A DNA stretch of 43,453 bases from Planctomycetota bacterium. GTDB lineage: Bacteria; Planctomycetota; Phycisphaerae; Sedimentisphaerales; Anaerohalosphaeraceae. The stretch is from NCBI GenBank assembly GCA_019456225.1, contig VRUI01000042.1, positions 1 through 43,453 of the forward strand, written 5' to 3'. The notes beneath the pieces were generated by a model. The model saw only the letters and a list, made by a program, of their open reading frames with translations. It searched no databases and was not told the origin of the DNA. The position numbers and the translations under genes are program-made. This document shows, in pieces, positions 43,174 through 43,453 of the stretch (its first letter is position 1; each line of letters starts with the position of its first letter).

Positions 43174-43380
43174 GATTCATGCAGCCACCACCACGGATAC
43201 GGAAACTTTTGGTCGTTGTCAGTAACATACATAATACGTTTTTGGAGCCACCACCAAAAAAAAGGGGGTCTTTTGTGTTGCTATTTGGTATTTGGATGAA
43301 AAAAATTTTGAGCTAAAAATGCGGTTTATCGCTATTTCAGGCCTGATAAAAGGGAATGGGAGGGCTATTTTTGCTTATCA
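43174..43380. other. Junction region between dapB remnant and group II intron
   Basis: A minus frame reads MYVTDNDQKFPYPWWWLHE before crossing into the dapB remnant in another frame; it resembles the DUF1559/pseudopilin-like proteins of planctomycetes. Two GGTGGTGGCT direct repeats (near 43177 and 43243) flank it. The rest (to 43380) is AT-rich and holds no gene. Confidence 0.45.
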
Positions 43381-43453
43381 TCGGGTAGGAGGCGGGATTG
43401 CTCCCGCCGTCCTCCCACACCACCGGGCGTACGGTTCCGTACCACGGCGGTTC
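43380..43453 (-). mobile_element. Group II intron, 3' end (domains V and VI), cut by window edge
   Basis: On minus, GAACCGCCGTGGTACGGAAC and CCGTACGCCCGGTGGTGTG form the domain V hairpin with the usual GGAAC-type tetraloop region; then GAGGACGGCGGGAGCAATCC and CGCCTCCTACCCGAT give domain VI with the likely branch-point A in CCTAC. The intron would end at about 43380 (CCCGAT). The reverse transcriptase gene and 5' end are to the right of the window. Confidence 0.82.

Overview
The window looks like one complete assembled contig from an anaerobic, mesophilic-GC bacterium, most likely a planctomycete of the Phycisphaerae type. This is inferred from gene style only: an ECF sigma factor paired with a membrane protein carrying a pseudopilin-like segment, large exported HEAT-repeat proteins, ferredoxin-linked 2-oxoacid oxidation, an ETF/acyl-CoA dehydrogenase operon, and spacers full of short tandem repeats and hairpins. 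Both ends sit in multicopy elements: a truncated IS4-family transposase gene on the left and domains V-VI of a group II intron on the right. That is the usual reason for a contig to break.

Left part (1-14.6 kb, almost all minus strand): IS4 fragment; a ferredoxin gene apparently co-transcribed with tRNA-Glu(UUC); a large exported TPR/HEAT-like protein; murJ; the dnaG-rpoD pair behind a near-consensus promoter; a HAD phosphatase; and an etfB-etfA-acyl-CoA dehydrogenase operon with bifurcating-type EtfB motifs. Middle part (15-28 kb): a second exported HEAT-repeat protein; queG (plus strand) followed by a secreted isochorismatase-fold hydrolase trapped between queG and a decayed duplicate of the queG 3' end; a small minus cluster (GNAT, methyltransferase, PNPOx-like, lipoprotein); the ECF sigma/anti-sigma-like pair; two cyclophilins, one cytosolic and one lipoprotein; a TIGR01777 epimerase; and class I fructose-bisphosphate aldolase.

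Right part (28.5-43.4 kb): a divergent five-gene group (GH3 amide synthetase and enolase-superfamily epimerase on minus; ketopantoate-reductase-like, SDR epimerase and a Cys-nucleophile alpha/beta hydrolase on plus) that could be an uncharacterised small-molecule pathway; a four-subunit 2-oxoacid:ferredoxin oxidoreductase operon; typA; an iron-sulfur flavoprotein; L-fucose isomerase; a dapB 3' remnant; and the group II intron end. Central metabolism here fits fermentation of sugars (fucose, FBP aldolase) with ferredoxin as electron carrier (VOR/KOR, ferredoxins, ETF).

The most striking non-coding feature is a family of 3' composite elements. At or just after the stop codon of many genes lies a short tandem repeat (units such as AATTACG, GTAAGTG, TATAATG, ATTAGCA), usually followed by a GC-rich hairpin and often a T-rich tract, always oriented with the upstream gene. 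A second dispersed repeat (core CCCTGCGCTTGCGC) occurs about seven times, always in the same absolute orientation, and forms the C-terminal codons of at least one gene.
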